NCBI GenBank assembly: GCA_934140005.1
Contig: CAKPBB010000003.1
Span: 1-64,000, forward strand
Direction of reading: 5' to 3'
Length of the DNA: 64,000 nt
From: an uncultured Clostridia bacterium
GTDB lineage: Bacteria > Bacillota > Clostridia > TANB77 > CAG-508
Part shown: one piece after another, positions 25,240 to 35,933 of the stretch
How positions within the stretch are numbered: the first letter of the stretch is position 1
Layout of the letters: every line of letters starts with the position of its first letter
Notes under the pieces: model-generated
The model's database searches: none
Told to the model about the DNA's origin: nothing
The model's input: only the letters and a program-made list of their open reading frames with translations
Translations under genes and position numbers: made by a program

Positions 25240-28200
25240 TTATTTTTCTAGCTCAACACATTCTACAAAAGTATTATGCGAAACATTATCACCTGTTCCT
25301 AATTGTCCATAATTATTTTTTCCTATGCCATATACTTTTCCATTTGTACATGCATATATGCAAAATCCTTTGCCATTAGCAATATAATAGACATCAGAAA
25401 TATCTAATTTAACAGGTGTATTGATATTAGAACTTCCAATTCCTGTTACTTTATAATAATCATATCCCCATGCATAAACATTACCATTTTCACTTATAGC
25501 TAAAGATAAACCATATGCAGAATAAATTTTATCTATTTTCTCAGGCAATTCTAATTGTTCAAAGTTTTTCATTCCATGTCCGACACCATTAGCAGATGAA
25601 TTTGTACCATAAACATATATGTCACCTGTTTTAGTTAATACACTTGTATTAGCAAGAGTTAGTCCACCTTCTATTTTAATATCTGAAAAAGCGATATCTT
25701 TTATTTCTTCTTTGAATTCTTCTAAAACATCATTTTGATATAGTACTGGATAATCTGTTGCTCTGAAATTAAACACACCATATCCATAATAATTTTTTTC
25801 CGGGAATTCCATACCTGGCAAATAAACTCTTTGAGAATGTCCGTTTGTTCCAAACCAATATAAATTACCATCATTATCTAAAATTATACTACCACTATGA
25901 TTGGTATAATCATATGACGTTACATATTTATTATTTGTGAATATCTTTTTAACATTAGTTAATATTTCCGTACCATTTTTCTTTAAAGTTTGAAAAGATC
26001 CCACATCATTTAATCCTAAACCTGGATAAATAGAACCCGGATTTTCTTTCATAAATTCATTAATTCTTTCCTTACTATTACTTTCACTAGCACCCCAACA
26101 TCCTGCGTATTTGCTTCCTTTTAATTTTACATATCTATTTCCATTTCCATCATTACACAATACAGAAGTTGCACTTCTGTCTGATATAATATTAGTGATA
26201 AATTCGTTACTAGATAATCCAACACTACTTTCATCATTTAAATTATTTATAATAGTATTATCATCTAATAATAGCTTTATGCCATTATAATCAGTTGTAA
26301 CATATTTTACATTATTAAAACCTATACTTGTTAATTGGTATAAGTTCTTTTCCTCACTTAGTGAAATATCATCTATATTCAAGCCATAAAATTCATAATT
26401 ACTTGTACACATTATGCAGCTCGTTAAAGTTGTAATATCTCGATAATCAAATGAATAATCATTTACAATCGCTTTATTTTTTATTATATCTTCTACACCA
26501 ATACTATCATTTTTCACAATGTTAAAAGTAACCTCTTCTGGATTATAATAAATATTCCATAATTCTCCATTTGAAACAACCAAGCCATATCCTACTAGAA
26601 AAGCATTATCAAAATTAAAATCTGATGGAATATTACTTAATGGTAATGCTTTATGATACCACATTTTGTAATTTCCGTTTTCTTCAAGAAAAGTTCTGGT
26701 CCAATATATATTATTATTTGTTAAAATTACTTTTCTTCCTTTAACTTCTTTAACACCATATATATAATTTTCATCCCAATCAATGCATCTATTTAATACT
26801 TTATCGCTTTTATTATCTCCATATGCTCCCGAGCCATTCCATCCAAAAACAAGTACATCTTGTGTATCAAAGACTAAAAATCTTGTAGTTGCATAATTTG
26901 ACATACTAATAATATTTTTAGTAGATATATTTTCATTCTCTAATAAAGACTTTATCTGTTCATTCCATATTTCATCAACTTTTATGTAATAGTTATATGT
27001 AGAATATTGGCCAACAGCTAAAGAACCTAGTCCACCTCCATAAAAGTCTCCATTATCAAATTGCAAGAAAATTGCCTGTTCAGAATTATCTTCTGATAAG
27101 TACACTTCTTTTAGATGTCCAGCATTAGAATTAGCTTTAAGTTCACTTATATCTTTTTCAGCATTAGAATCATAAACATCTTTAAAATTATTTAATACAT
27201 TAGGCTTTACCCATGACTTATGGTCTATTGCATCTCCCTGTCCTAATAAACCACTTGAGTTATTTCCGCATATTAAAATTTGATTATCAGTCGTTTCCAC
27301 AACGGTTAATGAAATATTGCCCCATACATTTTTTATCTTTATTTGTAAATTTGATTCATCCTTTATTCCTTGTAATAATTTAGTTGGTTTTTCTATTAAG
27401 CCTGTTGTTCCTAATCCCAATTTATTATTTTCAGAGCTTCCCCAAGCCCATAAATCATTATTCATATCTATAATATATACTGTATTGCCATATGAATCAT
27501 ATCCATTAAGTATATACAGTTTTTTTACATATACATTATTACCATTTTCAATTCCAATACAATCATATGTAGAATTATATGTTGTAGTTGTACTAATTGA
27601 ATACTTTTTGGCAATAGCAATTAAATCCAGTTTAGAAGCATTTTCGTTTTTACTATATTCAAGCCTTTGTGAAATATCTTCTGTTATTTCTCCAATTACT
27701 TTGACTTTTCCTGTACCGTATAATTTATACGTATTATTTTCTGAAGCATAATATGTAGACAAATTAGCCAATTCACTTTCTGCCGAATCATGATTTGTAA
27801 TGCTTAAAGCATATGATTTAGCACCTGTATTGTTCCAATCATAGCCGTCAAAATAAATTATATCGTATGAATTATCATTATAGACATATATAACTAATTT
27901 ATTTTCTATTGACTTGGCAGCTGGAATATCAGTTGTATTTATAAAATAATAATCTGAATACAAAGAAATATTATTAACATCTGCTAAAATCTCAGCATCT
28001 TTTTGTCCTACCCTTTTTACCAAATAATGCTTCAATTCTGAACCAAGGTCTTTTAGTTCCAAACTTCCATCTTCTAATTTGCTTTTCATACTTACTCTAG
28101 CATTATCATTTTGCAAAATTGGATATAAATCAAGCCCTGTTTTTTTATTTAATTGTTGTGACAATCTATACATTTCGATTTGCTCTTTTACAGATGCAAT

Positions 28201-28381
28201 TTTACTACTCATACTTGCATTCTGAGCTTTTGTAAGAATTCCATTTCTACCTATAGTAGCATTTATAGAAATTCCTGTTAAAATAAGCATAACAATTATT
28301 GTAATTACTAATGCTATTAGTGTAATTCCGTTTTGTTTGATTTAAAATTCTTTCAAACATTTTTTCTTCTGTTTTTTTCAT
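25240..28381 (-). pseudogene. Prepilin-like giant protein with RCC1 repeats, frameshifted at 28339
   Basis: About 1,046 codons. The frame from the good ATG at 28381 starts MKKTEEKMFERILN and then runs off. Moving one base over, it reads QNGITLIALVITIIVMLILTGISI, a classic type IV prepilin leader (G followed by a hydrophobic helix without Glu at +5), and stays open to 25240. Removing one base at 28339 joins them. After the pilin-like helix, the protein has several RCC1-type units such as LWAWGSSENNKLGLGTTG, ILICGNNSSGLLGQGD, VYAWGYDYY and VYGIGKNNYGQLGTGD. These form beta propellers in other proteins. A surface or pseudopilus-linked role is likely. No pilus assembly genes are in the window. 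As written, the gene would make no export signal. Confidence 0.7.
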
Positions 28382-28453
28382 ATGACTTCTCCTTGTTTTT
28401 ATGGTTTGTTGTATATAACTTTTCGTTAATATATTAAATTTACGAAAATGACC

Positions 28454-28498
28454 AATTCGTATATATTTAGAGCAAGGCTGATTATACGAATTTTTTTT
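28454..28498 (+). other. Hairpin with T-run on the plus strand, no gene in front
   Basis: AATTCGTATA and its exact complement TATACGAATT flank a 19-base loop, and T residues follow on the plus strand. It looks like a terminator, but the strand upstream is antisense to the RCC1 gene and has no open frame. It could end an antisense RNA or be an operator for the RCC1 gene. Confidence 0.35.
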
Positions 28499-28628
28499 AT
28501 TATCATTTCAATATTTTTAAGCATAAAAATAAAATCTATTAAATATTGACTTCTTAGATATTTATGTGTATTATAAACTTATATTAAATCGTAAATTTAA
28601 TATAAAAAAGAAAAAATCGCACACAAAA

Positions 28629-28661
28629 AAAGAGTTACCTTTAGTAAATTGGTAACTCTTT
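28629..28661 (-). terminator. Terminator of gpmA
   Basis: AAAGAGTTACC/GGTAACTCTTT, 11 bp with an 11-base loop, followed by a T-run on the minus strand. Confidence 0.9.
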
Positions 28662-28681
28662 TCGTATATTATCTTTAAAAA

Positions 28682-29377
28682 TTAATTGTTTTCCAAATAA
28701 TAATGTCTTATCGGTTTTAAATTTTCATCTAATTCATAGCAGATAGGATTTCCTGTTTGCAATTCTAATTTTATAATATCTTCATCACTTATATTATCTA
28801 AATATTTTATTAAACCTCTTAAGCTGTTTCCATGTGCTGCTATTATAACTTTTTTACCCTCTTCTAATTCTGGTTTAATATCTGAATTCCAATATTCTAA
28901 AACTCTCTTTATTGTATCTATTAGATTTTCAGTTCTAGGTAATTCATCTTTGCTTAAATCTTTGTATTTAGGATCATTTCCAGGATATCTTGGATCACTT
29001 TCATCTAATTCTGGTGGTCTAACATCAGTACTTCTTCTCCAAAGTAAAACTTGTTCAGCACCATATTTTTCTTTTGTCTCATCTTTATTTAATCCTTGTA
29101 AAGCTCCATAATGTCTTTCATTTAGTCTCCAGCTTCTTTTTATTTCAATATTTTCTTCGCCCATTTCTTTTAATATATAGTCTAATGTATCTTCAGCTCT
29201 TTTTAATACTGAAGTAAAAGCTAAATCAAAGCTGAAGCCTTGTTCTTTTAAAATTTTACCAGCTTCTTTAGCCTCTGCTATTCCTTGTTCTGTTAATTCA
29301 ACATCTGTCCAGCCTGTAAACTTATTTTCTAAGTTCCATTCACTTTGACCATGTCTAACTAAAACTAATTTTAGCAT
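28682..29377 (-). CDS. gpmA: 2,3-bisphosphoglycerate-dependent phosphoglycerate mutase
   Basis: A protein of 231 residues starting after a GGAGGG site. It has [12 protein letters not shown] with the phospho-His (about 9), [13 protein letters not shown], the Glu in [15 protein letters not shown] and the second His in [16 protein letters not shown]. The enzyme interconverts 3- and 2-phosphoglycerate in glycolysis. It forms a single-gene unit with its own terminator. Confidence 0.97.
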   Translation of the reverse strand: MLKLVLVRHGQSEWNLENKFTGWTDVELTEQGIAEAKEAGKILKEQGFSFDLAFTSVLKRAEDTLDYILKEMGEENIEIKRSWRLNERHYGALQGLNKDETKEKYGAEQVLLWRRSTDVRPPELDESDPRYPGNDPKYKDLSKDELPRTENLIDTIKRVLEYWNSDIKPELEEGKKVIIAAHGNSLRGLIKYLDNISDEDIIKLELQTGNPICYELDENLKPIRHYYLENN

Positions 29378-29435
29378 ATCTAACCCTCCTTTAACTTAAT
29401 ATCTTATATCATAAGAGTATATTTTTTTAATATGA

Positions 29436-31487
29436 TTATTTTTCCTTAATAATATTTTTACTACAAATATAAGTTACTAAGAAATATCCACCATATATTG
29501 CTATTATAAATACTGCTGTTACAATTATTGATTGTAATAGCTTTTCATTACCAAAAGCACTTAATATGAAATTGCACAATTTTATACCAAATATAGAATG
29601 AATAATTGCCACTAGAAGAGGAAACATAAAGAATATTCCTATTTGTCTAAATAATGCTTTATTTATCATTTTTTCATCTACACCAATTTTTCTTAACATT
29701 TTAAACTTTTCTACATTATCACTAGATTCAGATAATTCTTTAAGTGCTAAAATTGCTGCACAAGATATTAAGAAAATAATTCCTAAATAAAGTCCTATAA
29801 AAGTTGCCATACCACCTAATCCCAAACTTGCTTCTGCAATATATGTTCTTGTTCTAGCTTCTAATGTAGTACTACTTACATATTCTTCTTTATCTATTGA
29901 CTGTATTTTGGCATCAATTTTCCTTTTTTGTTCAGTATTATTAGCTTTATAATTAGCAATCAATATTTCGTTTTCTTTTTTTAATCCAACAATTGCGTCA
30001 TCAGGAACAACAAAAAATCCAAAATTTGCATAACTAACATTCATGCTATAAAAGCCATTTTTACAACTTGAATACTTTGGACTATATTCTTTATTATTTA
30101 TTGTTATTTCTGTTCCTAATTTTAAACCTTCATCTCTTATTTCACTCCATTCTTTATAATTAGAAACTATAATATATTCATTATCATTTAAAGAATATTC
30201 TTCCAAGTTAAATATTTTTGCTATTTTATTATAATCGCTTATTCTTATTAAAGTTTCTACACTATCATACATTAAAAATGGATATTTTTCTTTAGATATT
30301 TCGTAATAGTCTCCTAAAGTATCTCTTACCTTTAAATCACTTTGTACATAAATATTAAATTTTACTATATCTTTAAGATTTTCATTTATATCAAAGTTTA
30401 ATTTATCTAAAGTTTCTTCCAAACTGATTTTCGAATCTTTTTTCTCTTGCTCAGAATATTTACTATTATCATCTGGAATATTTGATTTTTTAGTGAATTC
30501 TATATCAGCTGGTGCCAATGTATTCAAATTGTTAGTCATAGAGTTTTTTAATGATAAAGCACTTGATAATACACATATTGTTATAAAAAGCATAAGACAT
30601 ATTACAGTCATAGAAAAAGCCATTGTATTTATCTTGCTTGAAAACTGCCTTAAAGTAAAACTATTTAATCCTTTATAATATGTGTTTTTCATACTCATAA
30701 ATATTTTTAGCAATAATCCAGATAAAGACCAAAAAATCAAAAATGTTGATATAGCTCCTATAGCAATAGGAATAAAAATATTATTTGCATTTGATAATTT
30801 ATCAATTCCACCAGTAACTTGATAATATGCATATCCTAAAGCTATACAAGAGGCAATAAATATGATTGTACATAGCCAAGGATTTTTTAATTTTATTTGT
30901 TCTGATTTTTTACTAGAATGTAATAAATCAATCAACTTGCATTTACTGATATTTATTGTATTAAATATCATAACAATAAAATACATAATACCAAAATATA
31001 TTAAAGTCTTTATACATGCTGTTTTAGAAAATATAAATTGAAACTTTGTTAAATCTGCTTCAAACATATTTGCAACTAATATACTCATTAGTTGTGACAA
31101 TAAAAATCCCACACCTAAGCCAACTACTAATGACATAATTCCTATTATCAGAGTTTCAAAAAATAATATCAATGATATTTTTCTTTTACTCATTCCAAGT
31201 GTTAGATATATGCCAAATTCTTTATTTCTTCTTTTTATTAAAAACCTACTTGCATATATAATTAAAAATGCAAGTATAAATGATACAAACACACTAACAC
31301 CAGATAGTATATTTGTCATAAGTTTTATTATCTCATATGTAGAAGAGGATACATTCATCATAACTGTTTGATCGTCTATTGCATTAAATATATAAAAAAT
31401 TGCAACACCAAGTATTAGAGTAAAAAAATAGATGGCATAATCTTTTATACTCTTACTTATGTTTTTTAATGACAATTTAAAGAGCAT
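29436..31487 (-). CDS. BceB-type ABC transporter permease
   Basis: A protein of 683 residues with about ten membrane helices and one large outer domain (about 310-520) between helices 7 and 8, the mark of BceB-type permeases. FtsX-like helix pairs flank it. It works with the ATPase encoded just upstream, whose gene it overlaps by 11 bases. The family removes peptide antibiotics such as bacitracin from their lipid targets and also senses them for the kinase. The substrate cannot be read from sequence. Confidence 0.88.
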   Translation of the reverse strand: MLFKLSLKNISKSIKDYAIYFFTLILGVAIFYIFNAIDDQTVMMNVSSSTYEIIKLMTNILSGVSVFVSFILAFLIIYASRFLIKRRNKEFGIYLTLGMSKRKISLILFFETLIIGIMSLVVGLGVGFLLSQLMSILVANMFEADLTKFQFIFSKTACIKTLIYFGIMYFIVMIFNTINISKCKLIDLLHSSKKSEQIKLKNPWLCTIIFIASCIALGYAYYQVTGGIDKLSNANNIFIPIAIGAISTFLIFWSLSGLLLKIFMSMKNTYYKGLNSFTLRQFSSKINTMAFSMTVICLMLFITICVLSSALSLKNSMTNNLNTLAPADIEFTKKSNIPDDNSKYSEQEKKDSKISLEETLDKLNFDINENLKDIVKFNIYVQSDLKVRDTLGDYYEISKEKYPFLMYDSVETLIRISDYNKIAKIFNLEEYSLNDNEYIIVSNYKEWSEIRDEGLKLGTEITINNKEYSPKYSSCKNGFYSMNVSYANFGFFVVPDDAIVGLKKENEILIANYKANNTEQKRKIDAKIQSIDKEEYVSSTTLEARTRTYIAEASLGLGGMATFIGLYLGIIFLISCAAILALKELSESSDNVEKFKMLRKIGVDEKMINKALFRQIGIFFMFPLLVAIIHSIFGIKLCNFILSAFGNEKLLQSIIVTAVFIIAIYGGYFLVTYICSKNIIKEK

Positions 31488-32244
31488 CGTTTAAATCACC
31501 ACCAAGCAATGTTACAACATCAATTATTTTATCAAAAAACTTTTTTCGTGAATCTGTACCCTTATTTATTTCGTTAAAAATTTTGCCATCCTTGATAAAA
31601 ATAACTCTTGTTGCATAACTTGCAGTAAACGCATCATGTGTTACCATCAAAATAGTTGCTTGAATATCTTTATTCAAATATTCAAACTTTTCTAAAAGCA
31701 TCTTAGCTGACTTTGAATCTAATGCTCCTGTTGGCTCATCTGCAAGAATCAATTTAGGATTTGTAATAATTGCTCTTGCACTTGCAATTCTTTGCTTTTG
31801 ACCTCCACTCATTTGATATGGGTATTTATCCAATACTCCACTAATGTCAAGTTCTTTTGCTACTTTTTTTATTTTCATATCTATTTCTTTCGCAGGAACA
31901 TTCTGAATAGAAAGTGCCAAAGCAATATTTTCATAAGCTGTTAGAGTGTCTAGTAAATTGAAATCTTGAAATATGAATCCAAGTTCCTCTCTTCTGAATT
32001 TATTTAAACTATTTCCTCTTAGTTTGGTAATATCACTACTAGCTACATAAATATGACCAGAAGTTACTTTATCAATTGTAGATATACAATTTAAAAGTGT
32101 AGTTTTGCCAGAGCCACTAGCTCCCATTATAGCAACAAATTCTCCTTTATCAACATTAAAAGATATATTGTCAATAGCTTTTGTAAGGCTAGATTTATTG
32201 CCATAATATTTTTCAATTTTATCGATTTTTAAAATATTTTCCAT
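31477..32244 (-). CDS. BceA-type ABC transporter ATPase
   Basis: A protein of 255 residues with Walker A GASGSGKTT (about 40-48), Q-loop IFQDFNLLD, signature MSGGQKQR, Walker B LILADEPTGALD and the switch His in MVTHD. It lies 91 bases downstream of the histidine kinase gene. The gap holds an inverted repeat that fits a BceR-type operator, so the transporter pair is probably switched on by its own two-component system. Confidence 0.92.
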   Translation of the reverse strand: MENILKIDKIEKYYGNKSSLTKAIDNISFNVDKGEFVAIMGASGSGKTTLLNCISTIDKVTSGHIYVASSDITKLRGNSLNKFRREELGFIFQDFNLLDTLTAYENIALALSIQNVPAKEIDMKIKKVAKELDISGVLDKYPYQMSGGQKQRIASARAIITNPKLILADEPTGALDSKSAKMLLEKFEYLNKDIQATILMVTHDAFTASYATRVIFIKDGKIFNEINKGTDSRKKFFDKIIDVVTLLGGDLNDAL

Positions 32245-32311
32245 AATCTTTCTCCTTTCTTTCTATATTGTAGTACGAAAGATAAGATTCGTCGTTATTC
32301 TAATATTACAG

Positions 32312-32333
32312 AACATTACAATTTTGTAATGTT
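32312..32333 (-). promoter_or_regulatory. BceR-type operator upstream of the transporter genes
   Basis: A perfect inverted repeat AACATTACA-N4-TGTAATGTT. It contains TTACA-N4-TGTAA, the pattern known for BceR-type regulators. It lies right after the kinase stop and before the ATPase gene. Confidence 0.7.
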
Positions 32334-32335
32334 GG

Positions 32336-33355
32336 CTAATCATCAAATTTATAAAAATTGTTTTTAGAAAAAATAATTGTAATTTTGGTATAATCATGTA
32401 CTTTAGATTCAATAGTTATCTTATGTCCTAATTTGTCACACAATTTCTTTGCAATATAAAGTCCCATACCAGTTGATTTTGCTTTTGTTCTACCATTTTC
32501 ACCTGTGAATGATTTTTCAAAAACTCTTGTTATATCACTTTCTGGAATTCCTATACCATTATCATAAATAGTCAAATATATTTTTGCATTATCCTCTTCT
32601 GATTTTATTTTTATACAAGATTCAGTATCATCTCTTTTATATTTGATACTGTTATTTATAATTTGATTTAATATAAATTCTAACCACTTTGCATCTGTTA
32701 AAACTAGCTTACTTTGAATATCTACATCTAGTCTAACATTATTTTCCAATAAATCATCTTTATTTCGTAAAGCTACATTTTTTATAATTTCTTGTAAATC
32801 TTTTTCTTTAATAATATAGTCTTTTTCAACATTTTCACTTCGTACAAAATATAAAATTTGGTCTACGTAATTATCTAATTTTCTGATTTGCTCTATATAT
32901 CTTTTATCAATTTGATTCTGCATATTATGATTCAGTAATGTTAAACTCGCTATTGGGATTTTTACTTCATGTATCCACATTTCTACATATTCTTTAAAAT
33001 CTGTAATGCTTAAACTGTACTCTTTTACATTTTCAATCATAGATTTATTTATGTCATAAATAATCTTATAAAATAGCTCTCCTTCATAAAAATCAGGCTT
33101 ATTTAGCATTTCTAAAATTAAATATTTTTTATCTAAATTATCTAAAGTTTCAAATAGCTTTTTATAAAATCTGTGCTTTCTAAAATAATCAAAGCCAATA
33201 TTAAATAATACAGCTATAAAAAATATAATTGTTATTGCAATTTTTAGTTCATTTCCTACTTTAAAAGCATTTAAAATAAGAATTGTAATTATAAAACCAA
33301 TAAATGATACAATTATCTGTGGAGCTTTATCTAATAAATATTTTTTGAAATTCAT
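32336..33355 (-). CDS. BceS-type intramembrane-sensing histidine kinase
   Basis: A protein of 339 residues. Two membrane helices (about 14-30 and 36-54) are joined by only a few residues, so it cannot sense a ligand outside by itself, which is typical of BceS kinases. The phospho-acceptor motif is MWIHEVKIPIASLTLL (His near 130). The ATPase domain has ILNQIINNSIKY, DNGIGIP and TGMGLYIAKKL. It overlaps the regulator gene by four bases. The signal should come through the BceAB transporter. Confidence 0.9.
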   Translation of the reverse strand: MNFKKYLLDKAPQIIVSFIGFIITILILNAFKVGNELKIAITIIFFIAVLFNIGFDYFRKHRFYKKLFETLDNLDKKYLILEMLNKPDFYEGELFYKIIYDINKSMIENVKEYSLSITDFKEYVEMWIHEVKIPIASLTLLNHNMQNQIDKRYIEQIRKLDNYVDQILYFVRSENVEKDYIIKEKDLQEIIKNVALRNKDDLLENNVRLDVDIQSKLVLTDAKWLEFILNQIINNSIKYKRDDTESCIKIKSEEDNAKIYLTIYDNGIGIPESDITRVFEKSFTGENGRTKAKSTGMGLYIAKKLCDKLGHKITIESKVHDYTKITIIFSKNNFYKFDD

Positions 33356-34014
33356 AGTAATTTATAACCTTGTCCTTTTCTAGTTTCTATTTTATTCTCA
33401 AGTCCAAAATCTTGTAACTTACTTCTTAATCTACTAATATTTACTGTTAAAGCATTATCATTTATAAACTCATTATTATTCCATAAATCAGTCATTAAAT
33501 CATCACGAGTTACTATTCTTCCACGATTACTTAAAAGATATGTAAAGATAATCATTTCATTTTTAGTTAGCTCCAACATTTTGCCATTTTTCTCTAAAAT
33601 ACCCTTTTTAGGATTAACAATTATATCATCATAAAATAAATCATCTCTATTATTTTCCATTCTTTTGAAGATATTTTGAATTCTTAGTAATAATATCGTT
33701 GGATTATATGGCTTAGTAATATAATCATCTGCTCCATAAGATATAGACAAGACTTCGTCCACTTCTCCTGCTCTACTTGTAACCATAATAATCGGAACAT
33801 TTGACTCTTTTCTGATTTCTTTTAATAATATTTCTCCATTTATATTTGGCAAATTTATATCAAGTAAAATTAAATCTGCTTTAATATTTTTTATGTACTC
33901 TTTAGTATTATCAAATTTTTCTAGTGTTAATACTTCATATCCAGAGTTTTCTAATAATGTTTTTAACTCACTTCTTATGATTTCTTCATCTTCTATAATC
34001 AATATCTTTTTCAT
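33352..34014 (-). CDS. BceR-type response regulator
   Basis: A protein of 220 residues. The receiver domain has LIIEDEE, the phospho-Asp in LILLDINLPNINGE and Lys in DDYITKPYN. The winged helix ends with DNALTVNISRLRSKL. It starts the Bce module and lies 28 bases after the nitroreductase gene, so all may share a transcript. It should bind the inverted repeat at 32312. Confidence 0.92.
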   Translation of the reverse strand: MKKILIIEDEEIIRSELKTLLENSGYEVLTLEKFDNTKEYIKNIKADLILLDINLPNINGEILLKEIRKESNVPIIMVTSRAGEVDEVLSISYGADDYITKPYNPTILLLRIQNIFKRMENNRDDLFYDDIIVNPKKGILEKNGKMLELTKNEMIIFTYLLSNRGRIVTRDDLMTDLWNNNEFINDNALTVNISRLRSKLQDFGLENKIETRKGQGYKLL

Positions 34015-34042
34015 ATATTGTTAGTCCTTCCATATTACAAAC

Positions 34043-34561
34043 TTATAAATACTGTACAAATTCTTCTATATCTTTTCTTGAAAAATGTAAATTTTTATTA
34101 GGCTCGCAATCTTCTGACATATAACCAATTGGCATCATAAAAATTGGTTTTATATTTTCAGGCAATTCCAAAACATTTTTTATATCATCTTGCTTAAATG
34201 CTCTTACCCAACATGAACCAATTCCTAAATCCCATGCTTTTAACATTGCATATGTGCCTATAATACTTAAATCCATTTCAGCAGTATTATATTTTCCCTC
34301 TCTTTTGTTATTCCAAACAATATCCATATCACAACAAAAAAGCAAAATAATTGGTGCATCAAAAGTCATTCTACAAACTGATTTGATTTTTTCTTTATAT
34401 TCTTCACTTTTGATTACATAAATTTTTTGCGGTTGTAGGTTACAAGCTGTTGGTGCTAATCTAACCATTTTCATTATTTCATCGATTTTTTCTTGTTCAA
34501 TTTCTTTGTTTGAGAAACTTCTAACTGAAAATCTTTCCCTTATTATTTCATCAATATTCAT
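34043..34561 (-). CDS. Nitroreductase-family flavoprotein
   Basis: A protein of 172 residues with the FMN-binding start ERFSVRSFSNKEI, LAPTACNLQPQK, and GIGSCWVRAF near the C-terminal half. Family members use NAD(P)H to reduce nitro groups, quinones or flavins and act as dimers. The substrate is unknown. It sits between a RhuM gene and the Bce module on the same strand, with 11 and 28 bases between genes, so it is part of the same operon by layout. Confidence 0.88.
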   Translation of the reverse strand: MNIDEIIRERFSVRSFSNKEIEQEKIDEIMKMVRLAPTACNLQPQKIYVIKSEEYKEKIKSVCRMTFDAPIILLFCCDMDIVWNNKREGKYNTAEMDLSIIGTYAMLKAWDLGIGSCWVRAFKQDDIKNVLELPENIKPIFMMPIGYMSEDCEPNKNLHFSRKDIEEFVQYL

Positions 34562-34572
34562 TAAAATACCTC

Positions 34573-35592
34573 CTAATTATTTTCAATTTGCTTTGTTTCA
34601 CTTAATAGTCTATCAAAATCTGACACATAATTCTTATCCTGTATAACTTTATATTTTTCATATTCGTTTTCCGCTTTTTCGACTGCTTGTTTATGTGAGA
34701 TTTTTCCTTTTCCTTCTAAAACTTCATAACGGAAAACTTTTAGAGCATTTTCTACTTCATTTTTCCAATCTTCCATATACATTGTTATACTTCTTTCTGC
34801 ATTATTTTCAGCAATATCCAAAAATAAGTTTACTAAATTATTTAAATTCTTAATTTCTTGTTCATTTAAATAGTTCTTGGCAATAATTACATCAGATTTC
34901 AAAATCTTCCCATCAGGTGAATTTTCCCAGGTAGTAAGTCCCATATTTTCTTTTTTAGAATCTACCCTTTTATAAACTATTTCAGCAGCAGTGTTTCCAG
35001 TAATTGCATAATGAAATTTATTTTGAATAGTTTTATAAAAAGTTATTGCAGTATCACTATTTTTATCATAATCAATAGAACATTCAGCAAATATATCAGT
35101 AATTTTTTGATAAAACATTCTCTCGCTTGTACGAATTAATTTAATTCTTTCAAGTAATCTTTTAAAATACTCTTGATCAGATTTTTTTGCTTTTAAAAAT
35201 CTTTCATCATTTAATGCAAAACCTTGAACCATATAATCTTTAATTATTTTATTTGCCCAAGTTCTAAATTTAATTGCTTTTTTAGAGTTAACTCTAAAAC
35301 CTATTGAAATGATCATATCAAGATTATAATACTTTGTATTGTAAGTTTGCTTACCATCATTACCCATATGTGCAATTTTTGCACACGTGCTATTTTCATC
35401 CAACTCTTCATCCTTATAAATATTGTTAATATGTCTTACAATTCCACTTCTATCAATATTAAAAAGTGTTGCTAATGCTTCAGTATTTAACCATACATCT
35501 TCATTTTCTAATAATACTTCTACTTTTGTATTACCTTCTTCATCACTATAAAATAAAATATTCTTCTCATTTCCAATTATTTTATTATCCAA
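34573..35592 (-). CDS. RhuM family (virulence-associated) protein
   Basis: A protein of 339 residues. N-terminal DNA-binding-like region (VWLNTEALATLFNIDRSGIVRHI), then KYYNLDMIISIGFRVNSKKAIKFRTWA, the strongest family mark, and a long helical C-terminus. It has no Fic motif, unlike the broken relative at 2199-3168. RhuM proteins occur in defence islands and pathogenicity islands of many bacteria; their job is unproven, and toxin-antitoxin-like or phage-defence roles are proposed. The intact frame and an AGGGAGG-type site support expression. Confidence 0.85.
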   Translation of the reverse strand: MDNKIIGNEKNILFYSDEEGNTKVEVLLENEDVWLNTEALATLFNIDRSGIVRHINNIYKDEELDENSTCAKIAHMGNDGKQTYNTKYYNLDMIISIGFRVNSKKAIKFRTWANKIIKDYMVQGFALNDERFLKAKKSDQEYFKRLLERIKLIRTSERMFYQKITDIFAECSIDYDKNSDTAITFYKTIQNKFHYAITGNTAAEIVYKRVDSKKENMGLTTWENSPDGKILKSDVIIAKNYLNEQEIKNLNNLVNLFLDIAENNAERSITMYMEDWKNEVENALKVFRYEVLEGKGKISHKQAVEKAENEYEKYKVIQDKNYVSDFDRLLSETKQIENN

Positions 35593-35667
35593 TGCTTATC
35601 CCTCCTTTTTCAAATATTTTCAGTTAATTTATACTATAACATTTATTTCGATTTGCTTATTTTTGAG

Positions 35668-35688
35668 CTGTCAAGAATTCCTTGACAG
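35668..35688. promoter_or_regulatory. Inverted repeat upstream of the RhuM gene
   Basis: CTGTCAAG-AATTC-CTTGACAG, a 21-base palindrome, lies 76 bases before the RhuM start. Its right arm gives a TTGACA on the minus strand. It may be an operator. The rest of the 340-base gap holds only the secA terminator. Confidence 0.4.
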
Positions 35689-35801
35689 TTCAATTTATGT
35701 CTAATTTTTCCATTTACGAACATCTGTATTGTATCATATATATATATAAGATTCAATCTTTTTGTAGTTAATTGGGTAACTTATTTTTATCATATTATAA
35801 T

Positions 35802-35841
35802 AAAAAGAGTTAGCATAATATCATATATACTAACTCTTTTT
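35802..35841 (-). terminator. Terminator downstream of secA
   Basis: A perfect 12-bp stem AAAAAGAGTTAG/CTAACTCTTTTT with T-run lies about 90 bases past the secA stop. Confidence 0.85.
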
Positions 35842-35933
35842 ATTTATTATACAATTTTTTAAGTTGACAAATCGTTGACAAAATATAAAATATAACTATC
35901 TTTCAACCTGCGTAATTGCCTATTTTCCTTACT

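Noticed and set aside
27317..27751. Plus-strand frame of 144 codons within the RCC1 gene
   Set aside because: It is a mirror frame of the repeat-rich minus-strand gene, with no ribosome site.
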